DNA of 64,000 nucleotides from Alphaproteobacteria bacterium. GTDB lineage: Bacteria; Pseudomonadota; Alphaproteobacteria; Micavibrionales; Micavibrionaceae. Where the stretch lies: positions 62,001 through 126,000 of the forward strand of contig JADLAT010000008.1 in the NCBI GenBank assembly GCA_020848095.1. The letters run 5' to 3'. A program made the position numbers and the translations under genes. The notes beneath the pieces are model-generated. The model ran no database searches. It saw nothing but the letters and a program-made list of their open reading frames with translations, and was not told the DNA's origin. Shown in pieces: positions 9,230 to 17,561 of this stretch. Each line of letters begins with the position of its first letter. Positions within the stretch are counted from its first letter, which is position 1.

Positions 9230-10285
9230 ATGAACTGGCTGACAGACTTCATCAGACCGCGCATCCGCTCCATTGTGGGCGAACAAAAAGAAATGCCGGA
9301 TAACCTCTGGCAAAAATGCCCCTCTTGCGATGGCATGCTGTTTCACCGCGATCTGGAGGAAAATCTTAACGTCTGCTATCACTGCAACCATCATCTGCGC
9401 ATTACCGTCAAGCAACGGCTCAAAATCATCTTTGATGACAGCGAATATACAAGAATTGAACTGCCTGCCGTGGCGCATGACCCTTTAAAATTCAAGGACC
9501 GTAAAAAATATGCCGAGCGCCTGAAAGAGGCCCAGAGCAAAACCGGCCTGAAAGAAGCCATCACGCTGGCTTTGGGCACAATCGGCGGCCAAAAGGCCGT
9601 GATCGCCGCCTTTAATTTCAGCTTCATGGGCGGCTCCATGGGGGCCGGCGTGGGGGAATCGCTTATCAAGGCCGCCCAGACGGCTGTGAAAGAAAAAGCG
9701 GCCCTGATCGTCATTCCCGCCTCCGGCGGCGCGCGTATGCAAGAAGGCATGCTGTCCTTGCTGCAAATGCCGCGCTCCATCATTGCGGTGGAAATGGTCA
9801 AGGATGAACATCTGCCCTATATCGTGCTTTTGACCGACCCCACCACCGGGGGCGTCAGCGCCTCTTTCGCCATGGTTGGCGATGTTCATATCGCCGAACC
9901 CGGCGCGACAATCGGCTTTGCCGGGCGCCGCGTAATTGAGGAAACGGTGCGGGAAATCCTCCCGGCAAACTTCCAGACGGCAGAATACCTGCAGGAACAC
10001 GGCATGGTGGATATGGTCGTCTCGCGCCGGGAACTGGCGGAAACACTGGGGCGGCTGCTAAATATTTTCATGCAGGCCCTGAGCGCCGCACCGGAAAACG
10101 ACAATACGCAAGACAACGCCAAGGGTGGCAAAGCTCTGACTTCAAAAAAAGCGGGGAAAAAGGATGTAAAATCCTCGACCAAGGTCCTTGCCAAAACCGC
10201 CATAAGCCAGATTAAAGCCGTACAAAAGGCAGCAGGTGATTTTCAGGACGCAAAGAAAAAACCGACTGCCAAAAAAGCGAACTAA
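9230..10285 (+). CDS. accD: Acetyl-CoA carboxylase carboxyltransferase subunit beta
   Basis: Carboxyltransferase beta subunit for malonyl-CoA formation, working with AccA (not in window). The 351-residue protein has the zinc finger Cys30-x2-Cys33...Cys49-x2-Cys52 and the carboxyltransferase core with GGSMGAGVGE, PASGGARMQEG, TDPTTGGVSASF and GFAGRRVIEET. AGGTGACCC lies before the ATG. After about residue 285 there is a tail of some 60 residues rich in Lys, Ala and Ser that is not part of the enzyme fold and is not found on E. coli AccD. The neighbour folC follows in the usual order. Confidence 0.97.
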   Translation: MNWLTDFIRPRIRSIVGEQKEMPDNLWQKCPSCDGMLFHRDLEENLNVCYHCNHHLRITVKQRLKIIFDDSEYTRIELPAVAHDPLKFKDRKKYAERLKEAQSKTGLKEAITLALGTIGGQKAVIAAFNFSFMGGSMGAGVGESLIKAAQTAVKEKAALIVIPASGGARMQEGMLSLLQMPRSIIAVEMVKDEHLPYIVLLTDPTTGGVSASFAMVGDVHIAEPGATIGFAGRRVIEETVREILPANFQTAEYLQEHGMVDMVVSRRELAETLGRLLNIFMQALSAAPENDNTQDNAKGGKALTSKKAGKKDVKSSTKVLAKTAISQIKAVQKAAGDFQDAKKKPTAKKAN

Positions 10286-10323
10286 GCCTTTTAAAAAACG
10301 GACCCGGCCGAAAACCCCATACG

Positions 10324-11688
10324 ATGTATCTCAGCGACCTCACCCATCCGAATGTCTCGCTTGAAGAAAAATTAAACACCCTCTTCTCCCTGAACCGGGG
10401 GCGGAGACTCGAAATCGGGTTCAGACCGGCCTATATCAACCTCTTGAAAAAACTCGGCAATCCACACTACGCCCTGCCGCCCGTAATCCATGTTGCAGGC
10501 ACAAACGGCAAAGGTTCGGTCATTGCCACCTTGCGCGCCATTTTAGAAGCAGCAAATTACCGCGTTCATACCTACACCTCACCCCATCTTGTCAAATTTA
10601 ACGAACGCATCGTTCTGGCCGGGACGGAAATTTCCGATTCGGCCCTGAACGCCCTGATTGATGAAACGCTTGCACACCATGACCCTGATGAGGATATCAG
10701 CTTCTTCGAAATCACAACCGCACTGGCCTTTACCGCTTTTGCCCGAACACCTGCCGATATTTGCCTGATCGAGGTTGGGCTGGGCGGGCGGCTCGATTGC
10801 ACCAATGTCATCGAAAATCCGCTTTTAAGCATTATTACCGCCATCGGCCTTGATCATACGGAATTTCTGGGCGAAACCCTGACAGAGATCGCCGCGGAGA
10901 AGGCCGGGATCATGAAACCCCATGCACCTTGCATAATCGGCCCACAAAACAAGAAGGCCCAGAGTGAAGGGGTCATTGACGCATTTGAAAAACGCGCCCA
11001 TGAGCTACAAATTCCTATTTTAAAATACGAAACGGACTGGATTGTTAATCAAGAGGGGAACGGGTTTTTCTTTAAATATGGCCCGGTTCACATGCACCTT
11101 CCCGCACCGATCCTGCCCGGCCCGCATCAGGTCGAAAACACAGGAACGGCCCTTGCCGCCCTTATGAACATAAGAGCCAGATTCCCTTTCACGCAAAGCC
11201 ACATTGAAACCGGCCTGCAAAATGTGCGTTGGCCCGCGCGTCTCCAGCGCCTCACCCCTCGATCCTTCAAGCTTGATGATAATTGCGAGCTTTGGCTTGA
11301 TGGCGGGCATAACGCCGAGGCTGCAGAAGCGCTTGCCGCCGTAGCGTCACATTGGCGCACGCTCGGCCCAAAACCGCTGCACCTGATCTGCGCCATGATG
11401 GCCCACAAGGCACCGCGCCGATTTATTGAACCGTTAAGACCCTATATTGACACGCTTCACCTGATCGATCTAAAAAACGAACCGGCCGCACTCAAAGCCG
11501 CAGACATTGCCGCCAGCCTTCAGGATCTTGATCTGGAGATCCACACCCACCCCGATTTACAGACAGCCCTGAGCCGAAATGCGCCCCTGTTCACCCGGCC
11601 CTGCCGCATTTTAATCTGCGGCTCCTTATATCTTGCCGGTCACGTCTTGAAACAATGCCCTGATCAGGTCCATAATAAACCGCTATAG
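10324..11688 (+). CDS. folC: Bifunctional folylpolyglutamate / dihydrofolate synthase
   Basis: Adds glutamate to folates and makes dihydrofolate. The 454-residue protein has the Mur-ligase-like ATP loop in VIHVAGTNGKGSV (about residues 56-68), then YTSPHLVKFNERI, FFEITTALAF, EVGLGGRLDCTN, and LDGGHNAEA before the C-terminal domain. The order accD-folC is conserved in alphaproteobacteria, and the 38-base gap suggests co-transcription. Confidence 0.96.
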   Translation: MYLSDLTHPNVSLEEKLNTLFSLNRGRRLEIGFRPAYINLLKKLGNPHYALPPVIHVAGTNGKGSVIATLRAILEAANYRVHTYTSPHLVKFNERIVLAGTEISDSALNALIDETLAHHDPDEDISFFEITTALAFTAFARTPADICLIEVGLGGRLDCTNVIENPLLSIITAIGLDHTEFLGETLTEIAAEKAGIMKPHAPCIIGPQNKKAQSEGVIDAFEKRAHELQIPILKYETDWIVNQEGNGFFFKYGPVHMHLPAPILPGPHQVENTGTALAALMNIRARFPFTQSHIETGLQNVRWPARLQRLTPRSFKLDDNCELWLDGGHNAEAAEALAAVASHWRTLGPKPLHLICAMMAHKAPRRFIEPLRPYIDTLHLIDLKNEPAALKAADIAASLQDLDLEIHTHPDLQTALSRNAPLFTRPCRILICGSLYLAGHVLKQCPDQVHNKPL

Positions 11689-11758
11689 GCTCAAACAAAC
11701 CTGACACCCGCCGGAAAACTTTAAAAACCGGGAGAACCCCCTAGGGAACCGCAAAATC

Positions 11759-12502
11759 GTGCCACACACCGCCCATACAGCCAGCAAAATTATCCTCGTT
11801 GATGACGACCGCAACATCCTGACATCGGTATCTATGGCGCTGGAGGCTGAGGGCTATGAAATTACCGTCTTTAATGACGGCGTATCGGGACTGGAGGGCA
11901 TACTGGCCGAAAAACCCGATCTGGTGGTGCTGGACATCAAAATGCCGCGCATGGACGGGCTTGAGCTTTTGGGCCGTCTGCGGGAAAGCTCTGATATTCC
12001 GGTAATTTTCCTGACCTCCAAGGATGATGAGATTGATGAGGTTCTGGGGCTGCGTATGGGGGCGGATGATTACATCACCAAGCCGTTCTCCCAACGGCTG
12101 CTTATCGAGCGCATCCGCTCTTTGCTCCGGCGCGAGGCCCTGCGCACCAAAAACGACGAAACCACGCCGGGAGAACACCAAAAAACCGAAGAAAAAACCA
12201 TACGCGGCTCCCTGACGCTCGATGATTCCCGCCATCTCAGCACATGGAAAGCACAGCCCGTGAACCTGACCGTCACGGAATACCTGCTGCTAAAGGCACT
12301 GGCAATGCGGCCCGGGCATGTTCGCAACAGAGATCAGTTGATCGACGCCGCATATGGTGAGAGTATCTATGTAGATGACCGCACAATTGATTCACATATA
12401 AAACGTGTCCGAAAAAAACTCAAAGCCGTTGACCCGGATTTTAACCAGATTGAAACGCTCTACGGCGTGGGCTACCGCTACCGGGAAGAAGAAACCGGGT
12501 GA
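11759..12502 (+). CDS. OmpR-family response regulator, ChvI-like
   Basis: Receiver domain (about residues 10-125) with acidic pocket VDDDRN, phospho-acceptor Asp59 in [13 protein letters not shown], the Thr of LTSKDDEID and Lys of ITKPFS, then an OmpR-type winged helix (about 150-245) ending VGYRYREEE. The linker (about 126-150) is long and charged. GTG start at 11759 with AGGGAA upstream; no in-frame ATG gives a full receiver. Followed directly by a ChvG-like sensor kinase, so the pair is probably the acid/envelope-stress ChvI-ChvG (ExoS) system of alphaproteobacteria. That assignment rests on the kinase and on the phylum, not on a diagnostic residue here. Confidence 0.9.
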   Translation: MPHTAHTASKIILVDDDRNILTSVSMALEAEGYEITVFNDGVSGLEGILAEKPDLVVLDIKMPRMDGLELLGRLRESSDIPVIFLTSKDDEIDEVLGLRMGADDYITKPFSQRLLIERIRSLLRREALRTKNDETTPGEHQKTEEKTIRGSLTLDDSRHLSTWKAQPVNLTVTEYLLLKALAMRPGHVRNRDQLIDAAYGESIYVDDRTIDSHIKRVRKKLKAVDPDFNQIETLYGVGYRYREEETG

Positions 12503-12521
12503 AGCGGAGAGCCGCTGGCTC

Positions 12522-14237
12522 ATGCTCTCCCCCCTTCTCAACAGCACGACCCAGATCGATTCCCTTCTAAACCTGTACTGGGGCGGGCCGGAAAGGCGCA
12601 TCACCGGAATCACCTTGCGGATTATCGGCGTCAATGCTCTGGCGTTGCTGGTCTTAATGCTGGGCATTTTGTACCTCAGCCAATATCAGGGCACCCTCAT
12701 CAAGGCGCGGCTGGAAACCTTCCAAAGCGAGCTGGAGCTGATCGCTCTGGCCCTGTCCGAGGGCGCAACCACGGACGGTAAAAACACCCTCTCCACCGAA
12801 GCCACCCGCAAAATCATCGAAAAACTGGAAAAAAAGAACCATCAGCGCCTGCGCGTTTTTAATGCCGGGGGCACGCTCATTGCCGATTCCAAAGACATAT
12901 TCCAATCCACTGCGCAGCCCGGGCACACCGAAAATGGCTTCAACAGCGTGCAATTTCTTAAAAACATCGTACAGCTGATATTTACGCTCCTGCCTGATCG
13001 TGAAATCCTATTGACCTATCCTGCCGGTGATCCTGCTCAGGCCCTTACCCATCCGGATGTTCTGGATGCACTTAAGGGGAGCCTCTCTCTTTCCCTCTGG
13101 CAGGGTGAAGGCAGTAAAATCCTGTTTTCCGCCGCCGCGCCGCTCAATAATGATAAAAATCTTCTGGGCGCCGTCCTGATCACGCGGCAAGGCCACGATA
13201 TCGAGGAAGAAATCACTGATATCTGGTTCAACATTCTAAAAATATTCATCCTGACTCTGGTTTTAACAATCACCATGTCAATCTATCTCTCCGGCACAAT
13301 CGCCCGCCCTTTAAAAAAACTGGCCAGAGCCGCCGAGGCCGTCCGTAAGGGTCAAGCCCGCGCCGAGGATATCCCGGACCTTTCACGGCGGCACGATGAA
13401 ATAGGCGAGCTTTCGCTCGCCCTGCGCCAGATGACCCAGGCGCTGTGGGAACGCATGGACGCCATTGAGCATTTCGCCGCCGATGTTTCTCACGAGCTTA
13501 AAAACCCGCTCACCTCCCTGCGCAGCGCGGTTGAGACGCTGGAGGTCGCCAAAACCGCCAAGGATCGCCAAAAATTATTGAACATCATTCGTCATGATCT
13601 CCAAAGACTGAACCGTCTGATCACCGATATTGCCACCGCCTCCCGTCTGGATTCAGAGCTCTCAAAAGAAGAGCCGGAAGAAGTCGATCTCAAAATCCTG
13701 CTTGTCAATCTGCTGGAAGCCTATGCCGACCCCTTAAAACGCCACGCAACAAAACAAGATACCCGGCAGAATACCTCCCTTTGGCGCCACACTATAAACG
13801 GCGGCGACATCACCATAACACTGGATACAGGAGAAACCGGAGAGAACGCCCTGACATGGGGACTGGAAGGGCGACTGGCGCAGGTTTTCCAAAATCTTCT
13901 GACCAATGCCATGTCCTTTTCACCCAAGGGCGGAACGATCGCCATAAAAATAAGGGCCGAAGAAAGACTTATTGCAATAACCATAGAGGATGAAGGCCCC
14001 GGCATACCCGAATCCCGGCTGGAAAGCATTTTCGAACGCTTTTATTCTGAAAGACCCCTCCACGAAGATTACGGCCAGCATTCCGGACTCGGCCTGTCCA
14101 TCTGCCGCCAGATCATCACCGCCCATGGCGGACGAATTTTTGCCAAAAATATCCGGGGTACAAAAGAAAAAGCCAGAGGCGCACGCTTTACCGTTTTATT
14201 GAACAAAGCAACGCACACCGAAAGAAGAACCGGCTGA
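12522..14237 (+). CDS. Membrane sensor histidine kinase, ChvG-like
   Basis: Partner of the response regulator just upstream. Two membrane segments (about residues 34-52 and 243-265) enclose a periplasmic sensor region of nearly 190 residues; then HAMP, HisKA with phospho-acceptor His324 in DVSHELKNPL, and HATPase with NLLTNAMSFS, DEGPGIP and GLGLSICRQI. The segment TGITLRIIGVNALALL before the sensor and ASRLDSELSKEE after the dimerisation helices resemble ChvG. I start at ATG 12522, 19 bases after the regulator's stop and behind GCGGAGAG; a longer in-frame start at 12405 would overlap the regulator by 98 bases. The hprK-ptsH genes often found next to chvG are not here. Confidence 0.9.
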   Translation: MLSPLLNSTTQIDSLLNLYWGGPERRITGITLRIIGVNALALLVLMLGILYLSQYQGTLIKARLETFQSELELIALALSEGATTDGKNTLSTEATRKIIEKLEKKNHQRLRVFNAGGTLIADSKDIFQSTAQPGHTENGFNSVQFLKNIVQLIFTLLPDREILLTYPAGDPAQALTHPDVLDALKGSLSLSLWQGEGSKILFSAAAPLNNDKNLLGAVLITRQGHDIEEEITDIWFNILKIFILTLVLTITMSIYLSGTIARPLKKLARAAEAVRKGQARAEDIPDLSRRHDEIGELSLALRQMTQALWERMDAIEHFAADVSHELKNPLTSLRSAVETLEVAKTAKDRQKLLNIIRHDLQRLNRLITDIATASRLDSELSKEEPEEVDLKILLVNLLEAYADPLKRHATKQDTRQNTSLWRHTINGGDITITLDTGETGENALTWGLEGRLAQVFQNLLTNAMSFSPKGGTIAIKIRAEERLIAITIEDEGPGIPESRLESIFERFYSERPLHEDYGQHSGLGLSICRQIITAHGGRIFAKNIRGTKEKARGARFTVLLNKATHTERRTG

Positions 14238-14326
14238 TAAAGGTTTTCATATAAAAATATTGCGCATTTTTTTAAATTACCATATATAAACTCCTTCTAT
14301 TGAATTTTGAGGAGTTTCCTAAGCTT

Positions 14327-15265
14327 ATGAGCACTCACACCGATAACAAAACCATAGACCAAAGCCTTATAAATGGCCTGTATAAGCAAATTCTCGCTGG
14401 CGAAGATACAAATCCAGCCACAACCTTGTCTATCTTAAAAAATCTGGATAAAAATTCCGTAAGCAACCTCCCAACGGCCATCCTGATTGAGCCCCCCAAG
14501 AAAAATGACGAAACCATACATTCTCAGTCTCTTCTACCCCTGTACCCATGGGCTGTTTTTAATGGCGCGGCAAAAACCAGCCATTTTCTCCTCAAAGAGA
14601 AGCATAACCTTGATAATCCGGCTGATCCCTCAAATATCACACACCCCACCAAAGGGAATAAAAGCTGCCTTATACCTGGCATCACATTTGGCCCCCATAC
14701 CCTTTGTCTTGATATACAAAGCGATAACGATTTGCTCTGGGCGATACTCTCGAGGAAAGAAGATGCGCTCAAAAACACTATAGAAAATCACACCAGTGAA
14801 AATATCCCCTATCAGGATAAATTAAGCGCCAAAACAAACTCTTTCGCCAGTGTGGAGAACTTGTCTTCACAAAGCGACAAACTCTATACGCCTCTGGACG
14901 TGGCTTTAATTTTCTACATAAGCCAAAGATCTATAGAAAAACGCTATGAAAAGAAAGTATCGCAAAAATTATCACAATTATTTGAAGGGCTTAAAACAAA
15001 ACCCGCCCCGGAGAAAAACGGCAGCCAGCGCACAGAAAACAAGATCATAGAGCTGATAAATCTCGGCGGGCGTAGCTCTGGAACCGCCTATTTTCCTGCG
15101 GACGAAGAGACCGCCATCCAACCCTTTTCCGAAGATAACGGCTGCTTCGAGGCCATGTCACTTGAACAATTCTGCGCAGATAACGCTAACTTGATAAGCC
15201 CAAGACTCAAAGAAAAACTGACGGCGCCCCAAAAGCCCGCGGCACAAATCACATTCAACGCTTAA
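14327..15265 (+). CDS. Orphan hypothetical protein, AT-richer than its surroundings
   Basis: No family recognised. The 312-residue protein is hydrophilic with no signal peptide or membrane segment, rich in Ser, Asn, Lys and Thr, and its codons are more AT-rich than those of the neighbours. It has a strong ribosome site TGAGGAG (14308-14314) before ATG 14327; an in-frame TTG at 14300 lacks one. A short run SQRSIEKRYEKKVSQKLSQLFEGLK (residues 207-231, basic, likely helical) is the only notable feature. It is separated by 89 AT-rich bases from the sensor kinase. Composition and lack of recognisable relatives suggest a fast-evolving or acquired gene; a secreted substrate is possible but unsupported. 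Confidence 0.75.
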   Translation: MSTHTDNKTIDQSLINGLYKQILAGEDTNPATTLSILKNLDKNSVSNLPTAILIEPPKKNDETIHSQSLLPLYPWAVFNGAAKTSHFLLKEKHNLDNPADPSNITHPTKGNKSCLIPGITFGPHTLCLDIQSDNDLLWAILSRKEDALKNTIENHTSENIPYQDKLSAKTNSFASVENLSSQSDKLYTPLDVALIFYISQRSIEKRYEKKVSQKLSQLFEGLKTKPAPEKNGSQRTENKIIELINLGGRSSGTAYFPADEETAIQPFSEDNGCFEAMSLEQFCADNANLISPRLKEKLTAPQKPAAQITFNA

Positions 15266-15268
15266 AAC

Positions 15269-15394
15269 TCAATGCGGACCCTGATTTTCCGGCGGTCCGC
15301 CAAGAACGGACAACGCCGCATCCAGCGCTGACGAAGCCTTGTCACCAGTGATATGGTCGGCAGCTTCTCTAAAAGCAGTAAATAAATCTGACAT
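15269..15394 (-). CDS. Small hypothetical ORF, 41 residues
   Basis: Reading the minus strand, GGTGAGGAG sits 6 bases before an ATG at 15394 and the frame runs 41 codons to a TGA at 15269-15271. The product begins MSDLFTAFREAADHITGDKA, then SSALDAALSVLGGPPENQGPH: an amphipathic helix with a short Gly/Pro tail. The strong ribosome site and the helical, Ala-rich composition make it more likely real than chance. No function can be read from it. It converges tail-to-tail with the orphan gene ending at 15265. Confidence 0.5.
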   Translation of the reverse strand: MSDLFTAFREAADHITGDKASSALDAALSVLGGPPENQGPH

Positions 15395-15567
15395 TTTATG
15401 CTCCTCACCTCGATACGTTCTTTTTATGCCTTACGCAGTGATTATGCCGGGGCCAAAAAACCTAAGGCATTCCCAGCGTATGACCCGGAACAGGATTAGA
15501 GATCTCCATGGTCATATTATTTTCAACAGAACCCGAGCATGCAGTACAAAACAACTGCGAAAGTTTA

Positions 15568-15981
15568 TCAGGAGTCAGTCTCTCTGGTTTGGGAGTCATC
15601 TAGCACACCTTTTTCTAGCGTTAAAACCGCATTTTCTACCGAGGGGCCGCTTCCGTTATAACTGCGGAAAATTATTTTTGTCGGATCCCCTTCGGACCTC
15701 TTAGGAACCATAGTAAATAAAAGACGAGCTTTTGTCAAATTTCCAAGCTCCACCAGCTTGCGCCGCCCGTTCAGTAAACTGACCAGATTTATGACCTTTT
15801 TCTCGGTAATATCCAGATCCTCCGAAAGGTCCAAAAGCGTATATTCGCCCACAGGCTCATAGCTTCCCTTTTCCTCTTTCAGCATAAAAATCTGAAAAAC
15901 GCTGGGAGCCAAAGGGTTGCGCCGATATTGAAACGCGGGTTTTCCGCTTTCGAGATTAAAATCCATAGCCATAAGGAGCAT
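15568..15981 (-). CDS. Hypothetical protein, 137 residues
   Basis: No recognised family. The sequence reads like a compact soluble protein: a Phe/Tyr-rich first strand region (FQYRRNPLAPSVFQIFMLKEE), a helical DLSEDLDITEKKVINLVSLLNGRRKLVELG, then TKARLLFTMVPKRS and a final strand region. The start is uncertain (ATG at 15981, 15972 or 15966) since none has a clear ribosome site. It is divergent from ahcY and lies 173 bases from the small 41-residue ORF on the same strand; that gap shows nothing I can name. Confidence 0.65.
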   Translation of the reverse strand: MLLMAMDFNLESGKPAFQYRRNPLAPSVFQIFMLKEEKGSYEPVGEYTLLDLSEDLDITEKKVINLVSLLNGRRKLVELGNLTKARLLFTMVPKRSEGDPTKIIFRSYNGSGPSVENAVLTLEKGVLDDSQTRETDS

Positions 15982-16051
15982 TTTAGCATGGTTTTCGGCG
16001 AAAAAAACTTATTTCCGCTTGATTCGGCGCAGCTAACAGTCAACAATCCGG

Positions 16052-16076
16052 CCTGAAAAGTTAAAATTTCTTCAGG
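16052..16076 (+). promoter_or_regulatory. Small inverted repeat overlapping the ahcY ribosome site
   Basis: CCTGAA (16052-16057) and TTCAGG (16071-16076) can pair over a 13-base AT-rich loop, and the right arm covers most of the AGGAG ribosome site. It does not match the SAH riboswitch core, so any regulatory role is a guess. Confidence 0.25.
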
Positions 16077-16085
16077 AGAAAAATT

Positions 16086-17396
16086 ATGAGCGCATTGCCG
16101 CAGGCACTGGAACAAGATTACTGGGTGGCCGATATAAAACTGGCCGAATGGGGCCGCAAGGAAATCGCACTGGCCGAGGTCGAAATGCCCGGCCTTATGG
16201 CGCTGCGCGAGGAATACGGCCAGAAACAGCCCCTTAAAGATGCCCGCATCGTTGGCTGTCTGCACATGACCATCCAGACCGCCGTTCTCATCGAAACGCT
16301 TCAGGCTCTGGGCGCGCAGGTGCGCTGGTCTTCCTGCAATATTTTCTCAACGCAGGATCACGCCGCCGCCGGGGTTGCCGCGCGCGGAACGCCTGTTTTT
16401 GCCAAAAAGGGCATGAGCGAGGAAGAATTCTGGTGGGCCATCGACCAAACCATAACCGGCCCGGATGGCTGGACCCCCAACATGATTTTGGATGACGGCG
16501 CGGATCTGACCGTACGTCTGCACGAAAAATTCCCGGAAATCATGAAAAACATCAAGGGAATCTCCGAAGAAACGACTACGGGCGTGCTGCGCCTGTACGA
16601 ACTGGCCAAAAAGGGCGCCTTGCTGGCCCCGGCCATTAACGTCAATGATTCGGTAACCAAATCCAAATTCGATAACAAATACGGATGCCGTGAATCCTGC
16701 GTGGATGCTATTCGCCGGGCCACAGACGTAATGATGGCCGGAAAAGTCGCCATGGTCTGCGGTTTTGGTGATGTGGGCAAAGGCTCGGCGGAATCGCTGC
16801 GCCATGCCGGCTGCCGCGTTATGGTCTCGGAAGTGGACCCGATCTGCGCGCTGCAGGCCGCTATGGAGGGCTTCGAAGTCGTCACCATGGAAGACGCCGC
16901 GCCCAAAGCCGATATTTTCGTCACAGCCACCGGCAATAAAGACATCATCACGGCGGACCATATGCGCGCCATGAAGAACAATGCCATTGTCTGCAATATC
17001 GGCCATTTCGATAATGAAATTCAGGTTGAATCCCTGCGCAACATGAAATGGACAAACATCAAGCCACAGGTCGATCAGATCGAATTTCCTGATGGTAAAA
17101 AAATCCTGTTGCTGGCCGAGGGACGGCTTGTCAATCTGGGCTGCGCGACGGGGCACCCCTCCTTTGTGATGTCGGCCTCTTTCACCAACCAGACTCTGGC
17201 CCAGATCGAGCTATGGAAGAACGCAGAAAAATATGAGAACAAAGTCTATGTTCTGCCCAAACATCTTGATGAAAAAGTCGCAGCCCTGCACCTTGAAAAG
17301 GTCGGCGCGAAACTGAGCAAACTCTCCACAGAGCAAGCGGACTATATCGGTGTTGAAAAAACCGGACCGTTTAAAAAGGACGAGTACCGCTACTAA
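16086..17396 (+). CDS. ahcY: Adenosylhomocysteinase
   Basis: Hydrolyses S-adenosylhomocysteine to homocysteine and adenosine, clearing the product of SAM-dependent methylation. The 436-residue protein has [13 protein letters not shown], the catalytic Lys/Asp region around [16 protein letters not shown] loop [13 protein letters not shown], and [10 protein letters not shown], all family hallmarks; the C-terminus ends KDEYRY. AGGAG lies 7 bases before the ATG within a small inverted repeat. A terminator follows. The gene is near divL, a grouping seen in other alphaproteobacteria. Confidence 0.98.
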   Translation: MSALPQALEQDYWVADIKLAEWGRKEIALAEVEMPGLMALREEYGQKQPLKDARIVGCLHMTIQTAVLIETLQALGAQVRWSSCNIFSTQDHAAAGVAARGTPVFAKKGMSEEEFWWAIDQTITGPDGWTPNMILDDGADLTVRLHEKFPEIMKNIKGISEETTTGVLRLYELAKKGALLAPAINVNDSVTKSKFDNKYGCRESCVDAIRRATDVMMAGKVAMVCGFGDVGKGSAESLRHAGCRVMVSEVDPICALQAAMEGFEVVTMEDAAPKADIFVTATGNKDIITADHMRAMKNNAIVCNIGHFDNEIQVESLRNMKWTNIKPQVDQIEFPDGKKILLLAEGRLVNLGCATGHPSFVMSASFTNQTLAQIELWKNAEKYENKVYVLPKHLDEKVAALHLEKVGAKLSKLSTEQADYIGVEKTGPFKKDEYRY

Positions 17397-17410
17397 AAAA
17401 TACACAGAGA

Positions 17411-17448
17411 GAGCCGGGGGAAAGATCTAACGCCCCGGGCTCCTTTTT
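17411..17448 (+). terminator. Rho-independent terminator of ahcY
   Basis: GAGCCGGGG (17411-17419) pairs with CCCCGGGCTC (17433-17442), with one bulged G, over a 13-base loop, followed by CTTTTT. Confidence 0.85.
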
Positions 17449-17561
17449 AATGCGCCCACCGGCGCATTTTCTTTATCCTCTTTTTTGTTATCCCCGCTTC
17501 ATGGTACGATGCCTCTCCGCGTCCCAAAGCCGGACAAGACACATTGAAGAGGAAAATTCAT

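Noticed and set aside
15339..15704. 121-codon plus-strand open frame
   Set aside because: Overlaps two better minus-strand candidates and has no ribosome site or protein-like pattern.
15982..16085. SAH or SAM riboswitch before ahcY
   Set aside because: No match to the conserved cores; the leader is only about 100 bases and AT-rich.
16347..17156. 269-codon open frame opposite ahcY
   Set aside because: Antisense shadow of a certain gene; Gly/His/Asp-rich with no coherent domain.
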